Source: a bacterium (lineage in GTDB: Bacteria > Chloroflexota > Dehalococcoidia > Tepidiformales > Tepidiformaceae). Taken from it: DNA of 34,448 nucleotides. A program made the translations under genes and the position numbers. The notes below the pieces were generated by a model. The model was not told the DNA's origin. It ran no database searches and saw nothing but the letters and a program-made list of their open reading frames with translations. Within the stretch, counting starts at the first letter, position 1, and every line of letters begins with the position of its first letter. The stretch lies in the NCBI GenBank assembly GCA_017308185.1, contig JAFKFP010000106.1:1-34448 (forward strand), in the 5' to 3' direction. Positions 25,264 through 32,786 of the stretch are shown piece by piece.

Positions 25264-25731
25264 TCAGCAGCAGGGGCAAGGTTCGCGGCTCTCGGTTGCC
25301 CGAAAGCCAGTTCGTTCGATGGCAGCAACGATCTCCTCAAGCGCAACGACTTCGGAGAGCAATTCGACACAGACCGCCTGGCGAGGCTCATCGAACCGGG
25401 CGGCCGTTACACCGGGCGTTGATCGCAGCACCCGAACCAGCAGGTGTCCGCCTCCGCAGTCCGGTTCGAAGCCAAAGATGCGCAGGCGGTGTTGCGAGAT
25501 TCGCTGCATACAATGCCCTCCGTGGTTCATGAACTTTATGTGGGCGAAGACCAGCCCCACGATGACGAGGATGGCCAGGCCCCAGGCGATGGGTCCGCCA
25601 ACGGCGCTCGCGACCGAAATCGCAATGGCCATCTCCACAGACATGGCCATCACGAGAATCGCCATGCTGAGCATCGCGCCCGCTGTGTTGTGGTGACCGC
25701 TCTCGTGTCCGGTTTCATGTCGCTGTGCCAC
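25264..25731 (-). CDS. Two-helix membrane protein with HMA-like fold lacking CxxC
   Basis: 155 residues. A His-bearing N-terminus (HETGHESGHH) leads into two membrane helices (about 18-40 and 46-66) and a HIKFMNHGGHC motif. A cytoplasmic-size domain (about 85-146) follows with HMA-like order (beta-alpha-beta-beta-alpha-beta: LLVRVLRSTPGVTAARFDEPRQAVCVELL, EEIVAAIERTGFRA). The metal loop that is normally CxxC reads D-C-G-G-G-H (C92, H96). A CPCC tail ends it. The combination is not one I recognise. A metal relay between membrane and cytosol is a fair guess only. The start is GTG 25731 with a weak GGGATA upstream; the shared motif lies directly before it. The Met/His-rich gene follows. Confidence 0.72.
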   Translation of the reverse strand: MAQRHETGHESGHHNTAGAMLSMAILVMAMSVEMAIAISVASAVGGPIAWGLAILVIVGLVFAHIKFMNHGGHCMQRISQHRLRIFGFEPDCGGGHLLVRVLRSTPGVTAARFDEPRQAVCVELLSEVVALEEIVAAIERTGFRATESREPCPCC

Positions 25732-25733
25732 TT

Positions 25734-25752
25734 CTACTATCCCCTGTCGTAG
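25734..25752 (-). promoter_or_regulatory. Shared 19-bp start-site motif, copy 2
   Basis: On the minus strand it reads CTAC-N8-ATAGTAG with the same ends and spacing as copy 1 at 24660-24678, and lies 2 nt before the GTG of the HMA-like gene. It could be an operator common to the minus-strand copper genes. No copy was seen elsewhere by eye. Confidence 0.42.
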
Positions 25753-25879
25753 GATGATTAAAGAGTCGGCTCCCGGCGTTCCGGCTCCAAGGACCGATCG
25801 GCCCCGCGGAACGGGCCATCCGGGCCAATACGATGAGCCAGCGAGGTGCGGTGGCAGAACGGGTCAACGTTTCACCCGC

Positions 25880-26105
25880 CGGTCACGCTGGGATTGACCG
25901 TGGCAACGTCGAAGCGCGAGCAAAACTGGCGCTTCGACACCAATTCTGGTTCCTGCGGGCTGCGCCTCCTTCTAACGGAGGATCGGGGATCCTCCGAAGC
26001 GCCCGCGAAGACTCTCCGACCTGCCGATTTCGTCCCCAGGCCGCGCTGGCAGAGTCACGGGGACGCAAGCGCGTCCTCAGGAGGCTCACGTGATATCCCA
26101 ATTCG
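25880..26105 (-). repeat. Long imperfect inverted repeat, copy B
   Basis: The reverse complement of copy A at 18881-19105, with small gaps and substitutions. The hairpin GGAGGATC-GGGG-type palindrome and the GGAGGC-type second palindrome are conserved. It lies between the divergent HMA-like and CopB-like genes, 58 nt before the ECF promoter at 26163. Open frames in it carry stops in one copy or the other, so it is not coding. Confidence 0.8.
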
Positions 26106-26162
26106 TCCAGCCGAAGGGGCCACCTCGGCGTTCGGAAGAACCAGTCCACGCCGGCCGGCCGC

Positions 26163-26190
26163 TGTAACCGAAAGCCGGCTCCCACGTCTC
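26163..26190 (+). promoter_or_regulatory. ECF-type promoter of the CopB-like ATPase operon
   Basis: TGTAACC (26163-26169), 15 nt, CGTCTC (26185-26190). Identical in conserved bases and spacing to those of copA, copZ and the MFS gene. The start codon of the ATPase is 69 nt downstream. It shares CACGTCTCCTGA around the -10 with the MFS promoter at 30835. Confidence 0.82.
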
Positions 26191-26259
26191 CTGATGTGAA
26201 AGCAGAACCGGCCCGACGACATTGGTAACGTCGGCGGGCTGACCCGAAACGAGGACGAA

Positions 26260-28599
26260 ATGCCTGAACAGGACCACAGCCAGCATCGCGATCACTCGCA
26301 GCACTCCGCCCCGGAGCCCCGACGGGCGTCATCGGCGGATCCGCATGGCGTGCATGCCGGCCACGGCGATCACGTACCCGGACCGACGGCCGCCGCCCCC
26401 GACGCCGGTCACACCGATCATGCTGGGCATGGAATGCAATCTCCGTCGCCGGCCGCTCGGGTGGGTCATGGTGAGCACGCGCAGCACGCCGCGGACGCAA
26501 GGTTGGACGAACACAAGGGTCACGGCGGAGGGCATGACCACGCTGCAATGATGTCCGATCCCCGCATGGCAGCGGCTATGGAGCGGGACATGCGCAACCG
26601 CTTCCTCGTCTCGTTCCTGCTGACGATCCCGGTGATCCTCTACTCGGAGCTCGGCGAGACAATCTTTGGCGACATGCCTCCGGCGCCGTTCGGGCTGAGC
26701 ATGGAATGGATGGGCTTTCTCCTCGCGACGCCGGTCGTGCTCTACGGCGGATGGGTGTTCATTCTTGGGACTTACGACGCCCTCCGAAGCCTGCGGCTCG
26801 ACATGTCAGTCCTGATCTTCACTGGCGTGGCGGCCGCCTACCTGTATTCGGTCGGAGTGACTTTCACTGGCGGCGGCGAAGTGTTCTACGAAGCCGCGGC
26901 AATGCTCATCACGTTCGTGCTGTTCGGCCACTGGATGGAGATGCGCAGCCGGCGCGGCACCACGGACGCGCTCCGTGCCCTGCTCACGCTCGTCCCGGAG
27001 CGGGCACTGGTCGTCCGGGACGGTCAGGAGGTCGAGGTCGACACGGCGGAGGTCGTGCCCGGCGACCGCGTACGCATCCGGCCTGGCCAGCGCGTACCGG
27101 TCGATGGCACCGTGCTCGAAGGCCGTAGCTCCATCGACGAATCGCTGGTGACCGGCGAATCCCTCCCGGTCGAGCGCCGCGAAGGGGACCAGGTAGTGGC
27201 AGGCTCGGTGAACGGTGACGGCCTCCTGCTGATCGAAGCCGTGGGGACGGGCAGCGAGACGGTGCTCGGACGAATCATCGAGCTGGTCCAGAATGCCCAG
27301 GCGTCGAAGGCGCCGGCCCAGCGAATCGCCGACCGGGCCGCGGCCGTCCTGGTCGTGGTGGCAGTGAGCTCCGGCCTGCTGACATTCGCGCTCTGGATGT
27401 TGCTGGATGGTGACACGACCACAGCGCTGCGCTTTGCCATTGCCGCCGTTGTCATCGCTTGCCCGGACGCCCTCGGGCTCGCCACGCCGACCGCGGTTGC
27501 GGTCGCGACGGGACTCGGCGCCCAGCACAAGATCCTGATTAAGGACGCAGCCACGCTTGAGCGGGTGTCGGCGGTGAATGCCATCGTGCTCGATAAGACC
27601 GGCACCATCACAGAAGGGAAGCCCCAGGTCGTGGAGATCGCGCCCGCGGACGGATGGGACAAGCGCATGCTGTTGCGATATGCAGCGGCACTGGAGCAGT
27701 CGTCAACGCATCCGCTAGCGGAGGCAGTCGTCAACGCGACCCATCCCCTGGGGCTTCATGAGCTACCAGCATTCGAAGCCGCCGAAAACGTGCCCGGGTA
27801 CGGCGCGAAGGGAGTCGTCGAAGGCAAGCAGGTTCTCGTCGGCAATGTGGATCTGCTTCGACGTGAAGGCGTAGCGGTCGGCGCTCTTGAGGCAGAAGCC
27901 GACCGAATCGCGACCGCGGGACGCACGGTCGTGGCCGTCGCGGTCGGCGGCGAGCCGGCCGGAGTGATCGCCCTTGCGGATGTCGTTCGCGCTTCTGCTG
28001 CCGGGACGGTCCGGGCGTTCAAGGATCAAGGAATCGAGGTTGCACTGCTCACGGGCGACAACGAAGGCACGGGACGCGCGGTGGCCGCGCAGGTGGGCAT
28101 CGACCGGGTGTTCGCCAACGTGAAGCCGGCGGATAAGGCCGAATACGTGCGAAGACTCCAGGCCGAGGGCAAAGTGGTCGCGATGGTTGGCGACGGCGTC
28201 AACGATGCACCGGCACTCGCCGCCGCCGATGTAGGCATCGCGATTGGAGCGGGCACGGACGTTGCTATCGAGACCGCCTCCGTCGTGCTCATGCGAAGTG
28301 ACCCCGTCGACATCCTCAAGGCAATCGACCTGAGCAAGGCAACGATGCGGAAGATGAAGCAGAACCTCTTCTGGGCTTCGATCTACAACGTGCTCGCCAT
28401 ACCCCTTGCCGCTGGCATCATCTACAACAGCACCGGCTTCCAGATTCGGCCAGAGATCGCGGCACTGCTCATGTCAGTTTCCTCCATCATCGTGGCCACG
28501 AACGCGGTGCTCCTCCGCCGCCAGGGTCAGCACATGGACGAGGTCGAGCGGGAAGTCGTCGTCCAGACGCCCGCGCAGCTGCAGAGTGCCACCACATGA
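26260..28599 (+). CDS. CopB-like P1B-ATPase with His-rich N-terminus and a CPD metal motif
   Basis: 779 residues. The first 95 residues hold about 18 His in HxxH-like runs and no HMA CxxC domain, as in CopB-type ATPases. The core has TGESLP, the sixth-helix motif CPD (401-403, ACPDALGLATP), DKTGT (445-449), the HP pair (SSTHPLAEAV), TGDNEGT and GDGVND. CopB proteins normally carry CPH and CopA proteins CPC; Asp in the third place is unusual, so the metal cannot be assigned with certainty. The end (YNVLAIPLAAG then SVSSIIVATNAVLLRR) is typical of CopB. It should export a copper ion or related metal. The start has GAGGA upstream. The BNR lipoprotein gene overlaps its stop (ATGA). Confidence 0.9.
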   Translation: MPEQDHSQHRDHSQHSAPEPRRASSADPHGVHAGHGDHVPGPTAAAPDAGHTDHAGHGMQSPSPAARVGHGEHAQHAADARLDEHKGHGGGHDHAAMMSDPRMAAAMERDMRNRFLVSFLLTIPVILYSELGETIFGDMPPAPFGLSMEWMGFLLATPVVLYGGWVFILGTYDALRSLRLDMSVLIFTGVAAAYLYSVGVTFTGGGEVFYEAAAMLITFVLFGHWMEMRSRRGTTDALRALLTLVPERALVVRDGQEVEVDTAEVVPGDRVRIRPGQRVPVDGTVLEGRSSIDESLVTGESLPVERREGDQVVAGSVNGDGLLLIEAVGTGSETVLGRIIELVQNAQASKAPAQRIADRAAAVLVVVAVSSGLLTFALWMLLDGDTTTALRFAIAAVVIACPDALGLATPTAVAVATGLGAQHKILIKDAATLERVSAVNAIVLDKTGTITEGKPQVVEIAPADGWDKRMLLRYAAALEQSSTHPLAEAVVNATHPLGLHELPAFEAAENVPGYGAKGVVEGKQVLVGNVDLLRREGVAVGALEAEADRIATAGRTVVAVAVGGEPAGVIALADVVRASAAGTVRAFKDQGIEVALLTGDNEGTGRAVAAQVGIDRVFANVKPADKAEYVRRLQAEGKVVAMVGDGVNDAPALAAADVGIAIGAGTDVAIETASVVLMRSDPVDILKAIDLSKATMRKMKQNLFWASIYNVLAIPLAAGIIYNSTGFQIRPEIAALLMSVSSIIVATNAVLLRRQGQHMDEVEREVVVQTPAQLQSATT

Positions 28600-29456
28600 G
28601 GAAGACAGCCGAACTCGCCCTGGCATTGCTCGCCGCCGCCGTCCTGACGGCGTGCGCCGACGATGGATCGAATAACACCGCATTCGAGACGGGCGGGCCT
28701 GAGAATGGCCCGCCCGAACTCGTGCACGTTCATGGCCTCGGAGTGAACCCCGCCAACAACATGCTCTACGTGGCAACGCACAACGGCCTCTATCGTTTGA
28801 ACGAGGGAGTCCCAGAGTTGGTGGGCGGGCGATATTGGGACGTGATGGGCTTCACCGTCCGGGGTCCGGACAATTTCATTGGCGGCGGCCATCCTTCGCT
28901 CAACGAGATCCGCGAGGGCAGGTACCCACCGCTGCTTGGGTTCATCGAGACGAACGACGGCGGTGCTAGTTGGGAAATCCTGGCGATGCGCGGCGAAGCT
29001 GATCTCCACGCCTTCGCAGTGGATGGGGATGCGATCTATGCGGTCGACAGTACAAGCGGCCGCGTCCTTGCAAGTTCGGACGGGAGGTCATGGGAAGCGC
29101 GGTCCGGAGTGCGCGCATTGAGCCTTGCCGCGAAAGAAGACGGCAGGATCCTCGCCACGACCGAGGTCGGGCTGCTTGAATCTACCGATGGAGCGAGAAC
29201 TTGGACTGCCCCCGCCGGCGCCCCACCGGTCCTGCTTGTCGCGAGTCAGCCAGGTACCGTTACTTGGGGTGTCAGCTCCGACGGAGGCGTGTTTCGCGAT
29301 GGAGGCGAGGCGGGTTGGCAGAGGGTAGGGTCGGTCGCGGGGCGGCCTGAGGCGTTCGGTGCGTCCGCGGATCGGTTGTTCGCCGCCACCGGCGAGGGGA
29401 TCTTCGAGTCATCCGACGGCGTTTCCTGGATCGAAGTTTACGCGAACCCGGAATAG
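28596..29456 (+). CDS. Beta-propeller lipoprotein (F510_1955-type, BNR repeats)
   Basis: 286 residues. Signal peptide with lipobox LTAC (C20). Repeated modules resemble BNR/sialidase-type propeller blades: LVHVHGLGVNPANNMLYVATHNGLYR, LLGFIETNDGGASWEIL, GRVLASSDGRSWEA, GLLESTDGARTWTAPAG, GEGIFESSDGVSWIEV. NCBI uses the name F510_1955 family glycosylhydrolase for this type, but I see no catalytic evidence. The HVHG and HPSL motifs near the start could bind metal. It overlaps the CopB-like gene by 4 nt, so it is probably made under copper stress and is exposed outside the membrane. Confidence 0.78.
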   Translation: MRKTAELALALLAAAVLTACADDGSNNTAFETGGPENGPPELVHVHGLGVNPANNMLYVATHNGLYRLNEGVPELVGGRYWDVMGFTVRGPDNFIGGGHPSLNEIREGRYPPLLGFIETNDGGASWEILAMRGEADLHAFAVDGDAIYAVDSTSGRVLASSDGRSWEARSGVRALSLAAKEDGRILATTEVGLLESTDGARTWTAPAGAPPVLLVASQPGTVTWGVSSDGGVFRDGGEAGWQRVGSVAGRPEAFGASADRLFAATGEGIFESSDGVSWIEVYANPE

Positions 29457-29541
29457 GAAATGAGTCTCACGGCCCGAAGCAAACTCGCATCCCTCGTTAG
29501 TTCAACTTGCGATTCGATATTCTCTATGCCGGAGGTCTCTG

Positions 29542-30078
29542 ATGGCTCATAACGACCACCAACGAATGCAGCACGGTGAAGCCAACAGACAGAAAGAGAC
29601 GGACGACCGGTCAAGCGGACACGACGGCGACCGTGCCATGTACTGGCGGCTGGGCATCATGCTCGGCGTGTCCCTGATCTGGATGTACGGCGCGATGTTC
29701 GCGATGGTGAACACGTTCTCGGACGTCTATATGAACCTCAACTTCTTGTACATGGCCGTGCTCATGGCAGCCCCCATGGGCATCTTTGAACTATCGCTCA
29801 TGTCGACGATGTACCGGGACAGGCGGTTGAACGTCGCAGTTCTCGCCATCAGCTTCCTGATCACTGTTGGCAGCTTCCTGGCAATTCGCACCCAAGTCGC
29901 CGTCAATGACGAGCGATTCTTGGAATCCATGATCCCGCACCACTCCGGCGCCATCCTCATGTGTGAGGAAGCATCGATCAAGGACGAGCAGGTCCAGGAC
30001 CTCTGTGATCGCATCATCGAAAGCCAGCGAGAGGAGATCGCCGAGATGGAGGACATCCTCGACCGGCTCGACAATTGA
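29542..30078 (+). CDS. DUF305-family membrane protein
   Basis: 178 residues. A His-bearing N-terminal part (NDHQRMQH) leads into three membrane helices (about 37-57, 66-86 and 96-115). A DUF305 domain follows: MIPHHSGAILMCEEA (H133, H134, C141) and a helical QVQDLCDRIIESQREEIAEME. The MxPHHxxAI motif is found in many proteins of copper loci and is thought to bind copper. The start ATG is 29542, with a GGAGG 8 nt upstream. It follows the beta-propeller gene by 85 nt. A direct link to the ECF regulon is not shown as it has no copy of that promoter. Confidence 0.85.
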   Translation: MAHNDHQRMQHGEANRQKETDDRSSGHDGDRAMYWRLGIMLGVSLIWMYGAMFAMVNTFSDVYMNLNFLYMAVLMAAPMGIFELSLMSTMYRDRRLNVAVLAISFLITVGSFLAIRTQVAVNDERFLESMIPHHSGAILMCEEASIKDEQVQDLCDRIIESQREEIAEMEDILDRLDN

Positions 30079-30175
30079 TGCCGCATCCTCAACGCCGTGA
30101 GCCATTGCACCGCTTCGCGGCTGGTTCGGCGCACAGCGCAGGCACTGACCGCACCTCCATAGACAGGAGAATCGA

Positions 30176-30808
30176 ATGAGCGATCAAGAACCCACGCGGC
30201 GAATCTCCACCGTTCGCGTCTCCGCACGTGGTCAGGACTACCGGGTGGTCCAGGTCATTGGCAACCTGTTCATCTGCACGAAAGCGAACGGGAGCTGTTG
30301 CTGCGGTTGGGAGGAGAAGGGCCGCATGCCGTTTGCGAACGAACTGTGGTCGGACGAGTGGGAGCGCCGCAGGATTCGCAGTCGGCTGCACCTCACCTTC
30401 ACTGGTTGCCTTGGTCCGTGTATCGCCGGCAACAACGCGCTCTTGCAGCTGCACGGACGCTCCATCTGGCTCAAAGACCTGAACGATCTGAGTCTCGTGC
30501 CGGCCGTCTTTGACTTCGCTCAGCAGATGCTCGATGAGGGCAAGGTGCTTCCGCCGCCGCCCGAGCTCGCCGATCACGTATACGAGCGCTATGGCCCTCC
30601 GCCCACCGAGGAGTGGTTCGAGCTCGTGCCGTCTAAGCAGGACGGGGACAACGGGCTGGCTCGCCTCGACCCGGTCTGCCTGATGGACGTGGATCCCGCA
30701 ACCGCGAGGCACACGGTCGAGTACCAGGGCCGGATCATCGCCTTCTGCGCGCCCTCCTGCAAGAAGCAGTTCTTAGCGGATCCCCAGGCCTATCAACTGA
30801 CAGGCTGA
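30176..30808 (+). CDS. Thioredoxin-fold 2Fe-2S ferredoxin-like domain fused to a YHS domain
   Basis: 210 residues. Residues 20-130 look like a thioredoxin-like 2Fe-2S domain: LFICTKANGSCCC (C34, C41-C43) and TGCLGPC (C78, C82). Residues 163-205 are a YHS-type domain: LDPVCLMDVDPATA (C168), then IIAFCAPSCKKQF (C191, C195). In the usual YHS motif CGMxV the Gly is Leu here. The combination suggests redox or metal delivery; the partner is not known. The start has AGGAG 5 nt upstream. It lies between DUF305 and the MFS exporter of the ECF regulon. Confidence 0.82.
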   Translation: MSDQEPTRRISTVRVSARGQDYRVVQVIGNLFICTKANGSCCCGWEEKGRMPFANELWSDEWERRRIRSRLHLTFTGCLGPCIAGNNALLQLHGRSIWLKDLNDLSLVPAVFDFAQQMLDEGKVLPPPPELADHVYERYGPPPTEEWFELVPSKQDGDNGLARLDPVCLMDVDPATARHTVEYQGRIIAFCAPSCKKQFLADPQAYQLTG

Positions 30809-30834
30809 CCAAGAGCCCAATCCCGGACACAAGG

Positions 30835-30862
30835 TGTAACCGCCCGCTGCTCCACACGTCTC
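30835..30862 (+). promoter_or_regulatory. ECF-type promoter of the MFS exporter
   Basis: TGTAACC (30835-30841), 15 nt, CGTCTC (30857-30862), the fourth copy of the motif, in the correct orientation 62 nt before the MFS start. Confidence 0.8.
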
Positions 30863-30924
30863 CTGAATCGAACGGCCGAACGCATCTGCGAAACGGGCCC
30901 GAAGCACTCAGGAGAAGCAGAACA

Positions 30925-32358
30925 ATGGCAACCACAAGTCCGGCGCGACCGATCGCCCAACAGCGCACCGCCGCAGAAGTCATGGAGGGCCGCCGTTGGT
31001 GGGCTCTCCTGGTGCTCTGCGCGGCGCAGTTCATCGTCATCGTCGATACCTCGATCGTCGCGATCGCACTTCCGGCGATTCAGAGCGACCTCAGCATCTC
31101 GTCCAGCAACTTGCAGTGGGTGTTCAATGCCTACGTCGTCGTGCTGGCCGGGCTACTCCTCCTCGGTGGAAAGCTGGCCGACATATTCGGACAACGACGC
31201 ATCTTCCTGACCGGGTTCGCGATCCTGACGGGAGCATCGCTGGCCGCTGGACTGGCGCAGTCGGGGGAGGCCCTCTTCGCCGCTCGCGGCGCAATGGGCC
31301 TCGGAGCGGCACTGATTGCGCCATCGGCTCTCTCAATGCTATTCGGCATCTTCGGTTCCCGGCCGCACGAGTTGGGTAAGGCACTCGCGTTCTTCGGCGC
31401 CGCCGCGCCTGCCGGCGGTACAGCTGGCGTATTCCTTGGCGGCGTCATCACCGAGTGGATGGACTGGCGCTGGACCTTCCTCATCAACATCCCCGTGGGC
31501 CTGCTCGTGCTCGCGGTCACTTCCTCGCTCTTGCCAGCCGGCATCCGGCGCGGCGGACGCCTCGACATCATAGGCGCCCTCGTCGTGACCGCCGCCATGA
31601 TCATCGGTGTCTACGGGGTCGTCACGGCGCCCGATACGGGCTGGGGCTCGACCCAGACGATCTCGCTCCTGGGTGGCGCTGCTGGGCTGCTCGCCGCCTT
31701 CGTTGTCATCGAAGGGGTGCAGAAGGAGCCGCTCGTGCGGCTCGGTATCTTCCGGGCACCGAACCTGTCTGCCGGCAACATCGCCATGGCACTACTTGGC
31801 GCCGCGTGGATTCCCCTGTGGTTCTTCTTGAACCTCTACCTCCAGCAGGTCCTCGGCTACGGCGCCTTCGAAAGTGGCCTCGCACTCCTGCCGATGACCG
31901 GCGCGATCATGCTCCTCATGGTGGCCGCCACCGGACGTCTGACGGCCATCTTCGGCATCAAGCTGAACATCGCGGCGGGCATGGTGTTCCTCGTGGCCGC
32001 ACTGCTGCTGCTCGCCCAAACGCCGACTGACGGTGAGTTCCTGCTTCACGTGCTGCCGGCGTCACTGCTGGCCGCGGTCGGCATGTCGTTCGCCTACATC
32101 CCTGCGATGATCGCCTCGACGGCCAGCGCGCCGACTGAGGACTCCGGTCTCGCCTCCGGGCTCGTGAGCACGACCTACCAGGTGGGTTCGGCCCTCGGAC
32201 TCGCGGCGATGACGGCGGTCGCACAGTCGTACACCAACGGCACTGGTCTGACCGACTTCAACGACGGCTTCCACGCCGCGTTCTACGGCGCGGCGGTGGT
32301 CGCGGTAGTCGGTGGCCTGGCAGCCCTCGCGTTCATTCGGACGCCCCGCAAGGGATAG
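30925..32358 (+). CDS. MFS exporter, DHA2 (EmrB/QacA) type
   Basis: 477 residues with about 14 membrane helices. DHA2 features are seen: FIVIVDTSIVAIALPAIQSDL in the first helix, NLQWVFNAYVV, motif A GGKLADIFGQRRIFL, and GAALIAPSALSML. Such proton antiporters export drugs or other hydrophobic or cationic compounds. The start has AGGAG upstream. Its link here is the ECF-type promoter at 30835, so it should belong to the copper response, possibly exporting a metal complex or metallophore; this is inference. A hairpin terminator follows. Confidence 0.9.
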   Translation: MATTSPARPIAQQRTAAEVMEGRRWWALLVLCAAQFIVIVDTSIVAIALPAIQSDLSISSSNLQWVFNAYVVVLAGLLLLGGKLADIFGQRRIFLTGFAILTGASLAAGLAQSGEALFAARGAMGLGAALIAPSALSMLFGIFGSRPHELGKALAFFGAAAPAGGTAGVFLGGVITEWMDWRWTFLINIPVGLLVLAVTSSLLPAGIRRGGRLDIIGALVVTAAMIIGVYGVVTAPDTGWGSTQTISLLGGAAGLLAAFVVIEGVQKEPLVRLGIFRAPNLSAGNIAMALLGAAWIPLWFFLNLYLQQVLGYGAFESGLALLPMTGAIMLLMVAATGRLTAIFGIKLNIAAGMVFLVAALLLLAQTPTDGEFLLHVLPASLLAAVGMSFAYIPAMIASTASAPTEDSGLASGLVSTTYQVGSALGLAAMTAVAQSYTNGTGLTDFNDGFHAAFYGAAVVAVVGGLAALAFIRTPRKG

Positions 32359-32382
32359 CAGAGAGAGCCGGGTTCCCGATTA

Positions 32383-32408
32383 GGCGGCAGCACAAAGGTG
32401 CTGCCGCC
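32383..32408 (+). terminator. Terminator-like hairpin after the MFS gene
   Basis: GGCGGCAGCAC (32383-32393), loop AAAG, GTGCTGCCGCC (32398-32408): a perfect 11-bp stem. The tail TGCCTCTGTAT is only partly T-rich. It separates the MFS gene from the ArsR promoter. Confidence 0.75.
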
Positions 32409-32431
32409 TGCCTCTGTATGGCCAGTTGCTA

Positions 32432-32461
32432 TTGACATGTGACCATTTGGTCACGTACGGT
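32432..32461 (+). promoter_or_regulatory. Promoter with perfect operator dyad, leaderless arsR-type gene
   Basis: TTGACA (32432-32437) and TACGGT (32456-32461) are 18 bp apart. Between them is the perfect 16-bp dyad GTGACCA-TT-TGGTCAC (32439-32454), a good repressor operator. The GTG start of the repressor follows the -10 by 7 nt, so the message is probably leaderless and autorepressed. Confidence 0.78.
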
Positions 32462-32468
32462 CCCGACC

Positions 32469-32786
32469 GTGGACGATGAGGCCGTCTTCAAGGCTCTTGC
32501 CGACCGGACCCGCCGCCATCTGCTGGATCTGCTCTTCGAGCGCGACGGCCGCACGCTCAGCGAGCTCGAGTCCGAGGTAGAGATGACACGGTTCGGAGTG
32601 ATGAAGCACCTGAAGGTCCTCGAAGAGGCGGGCCTCGTCGCCACGCGTCGGTCAGGGCGAGAGAAGCTCCACTTCCTCAGTCCCGTCCCTATTCAGCTCA
32701 TCCACGACCGTTGGATCGACAAATACACAGAGCACCGAATCTCAGCGCTCGCCGATCTCAAGACAAAGTTGGAGAAATCGGAATGA
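32469..32786 (+). CDS. ArsR-family regulator paired with an AHSA1-like gene
   Basis: 105 residues. An ArsR winged helix (AVFKALADRTRRHLLDLLFERDG, TRFGVMKHLKVLEEAGLV, RSGREKLHFL) without Cys metal ligands. This subtype commonly neighbours SRPBCC/AHSA1 genes and is not metal-responsive. The GTG at 32469 is chosen because the GTG at 32439 would translate the operator and -10. The next gene overlaps its stop (ATGA). It likely represses itself and that gene. The ligand is unknown. Confidence 0.85.
   Translation: MDDEAVFKALADRTRRHLLDLLFERDGRTLSELESEVEMTRFGVMKHLKVLEEAGLVATRRSGREKLHFLSPVPIQLIHDRWIDKYTEHRISALADLKTKLEKSE

Noticed and set aside
25833-26199. Open frames in repeat copy B whose translation resembles the frame in copy A
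   Set aside because: The similarity follows from the DNA repeat; no start signal, and the frames end at different points.
27024-27734. 236-codon frame antisense to the CopB-like ATPase
   Set aside because: Low-complexity Ser/Thr/Arg-rich shadow of an intact ATPase.
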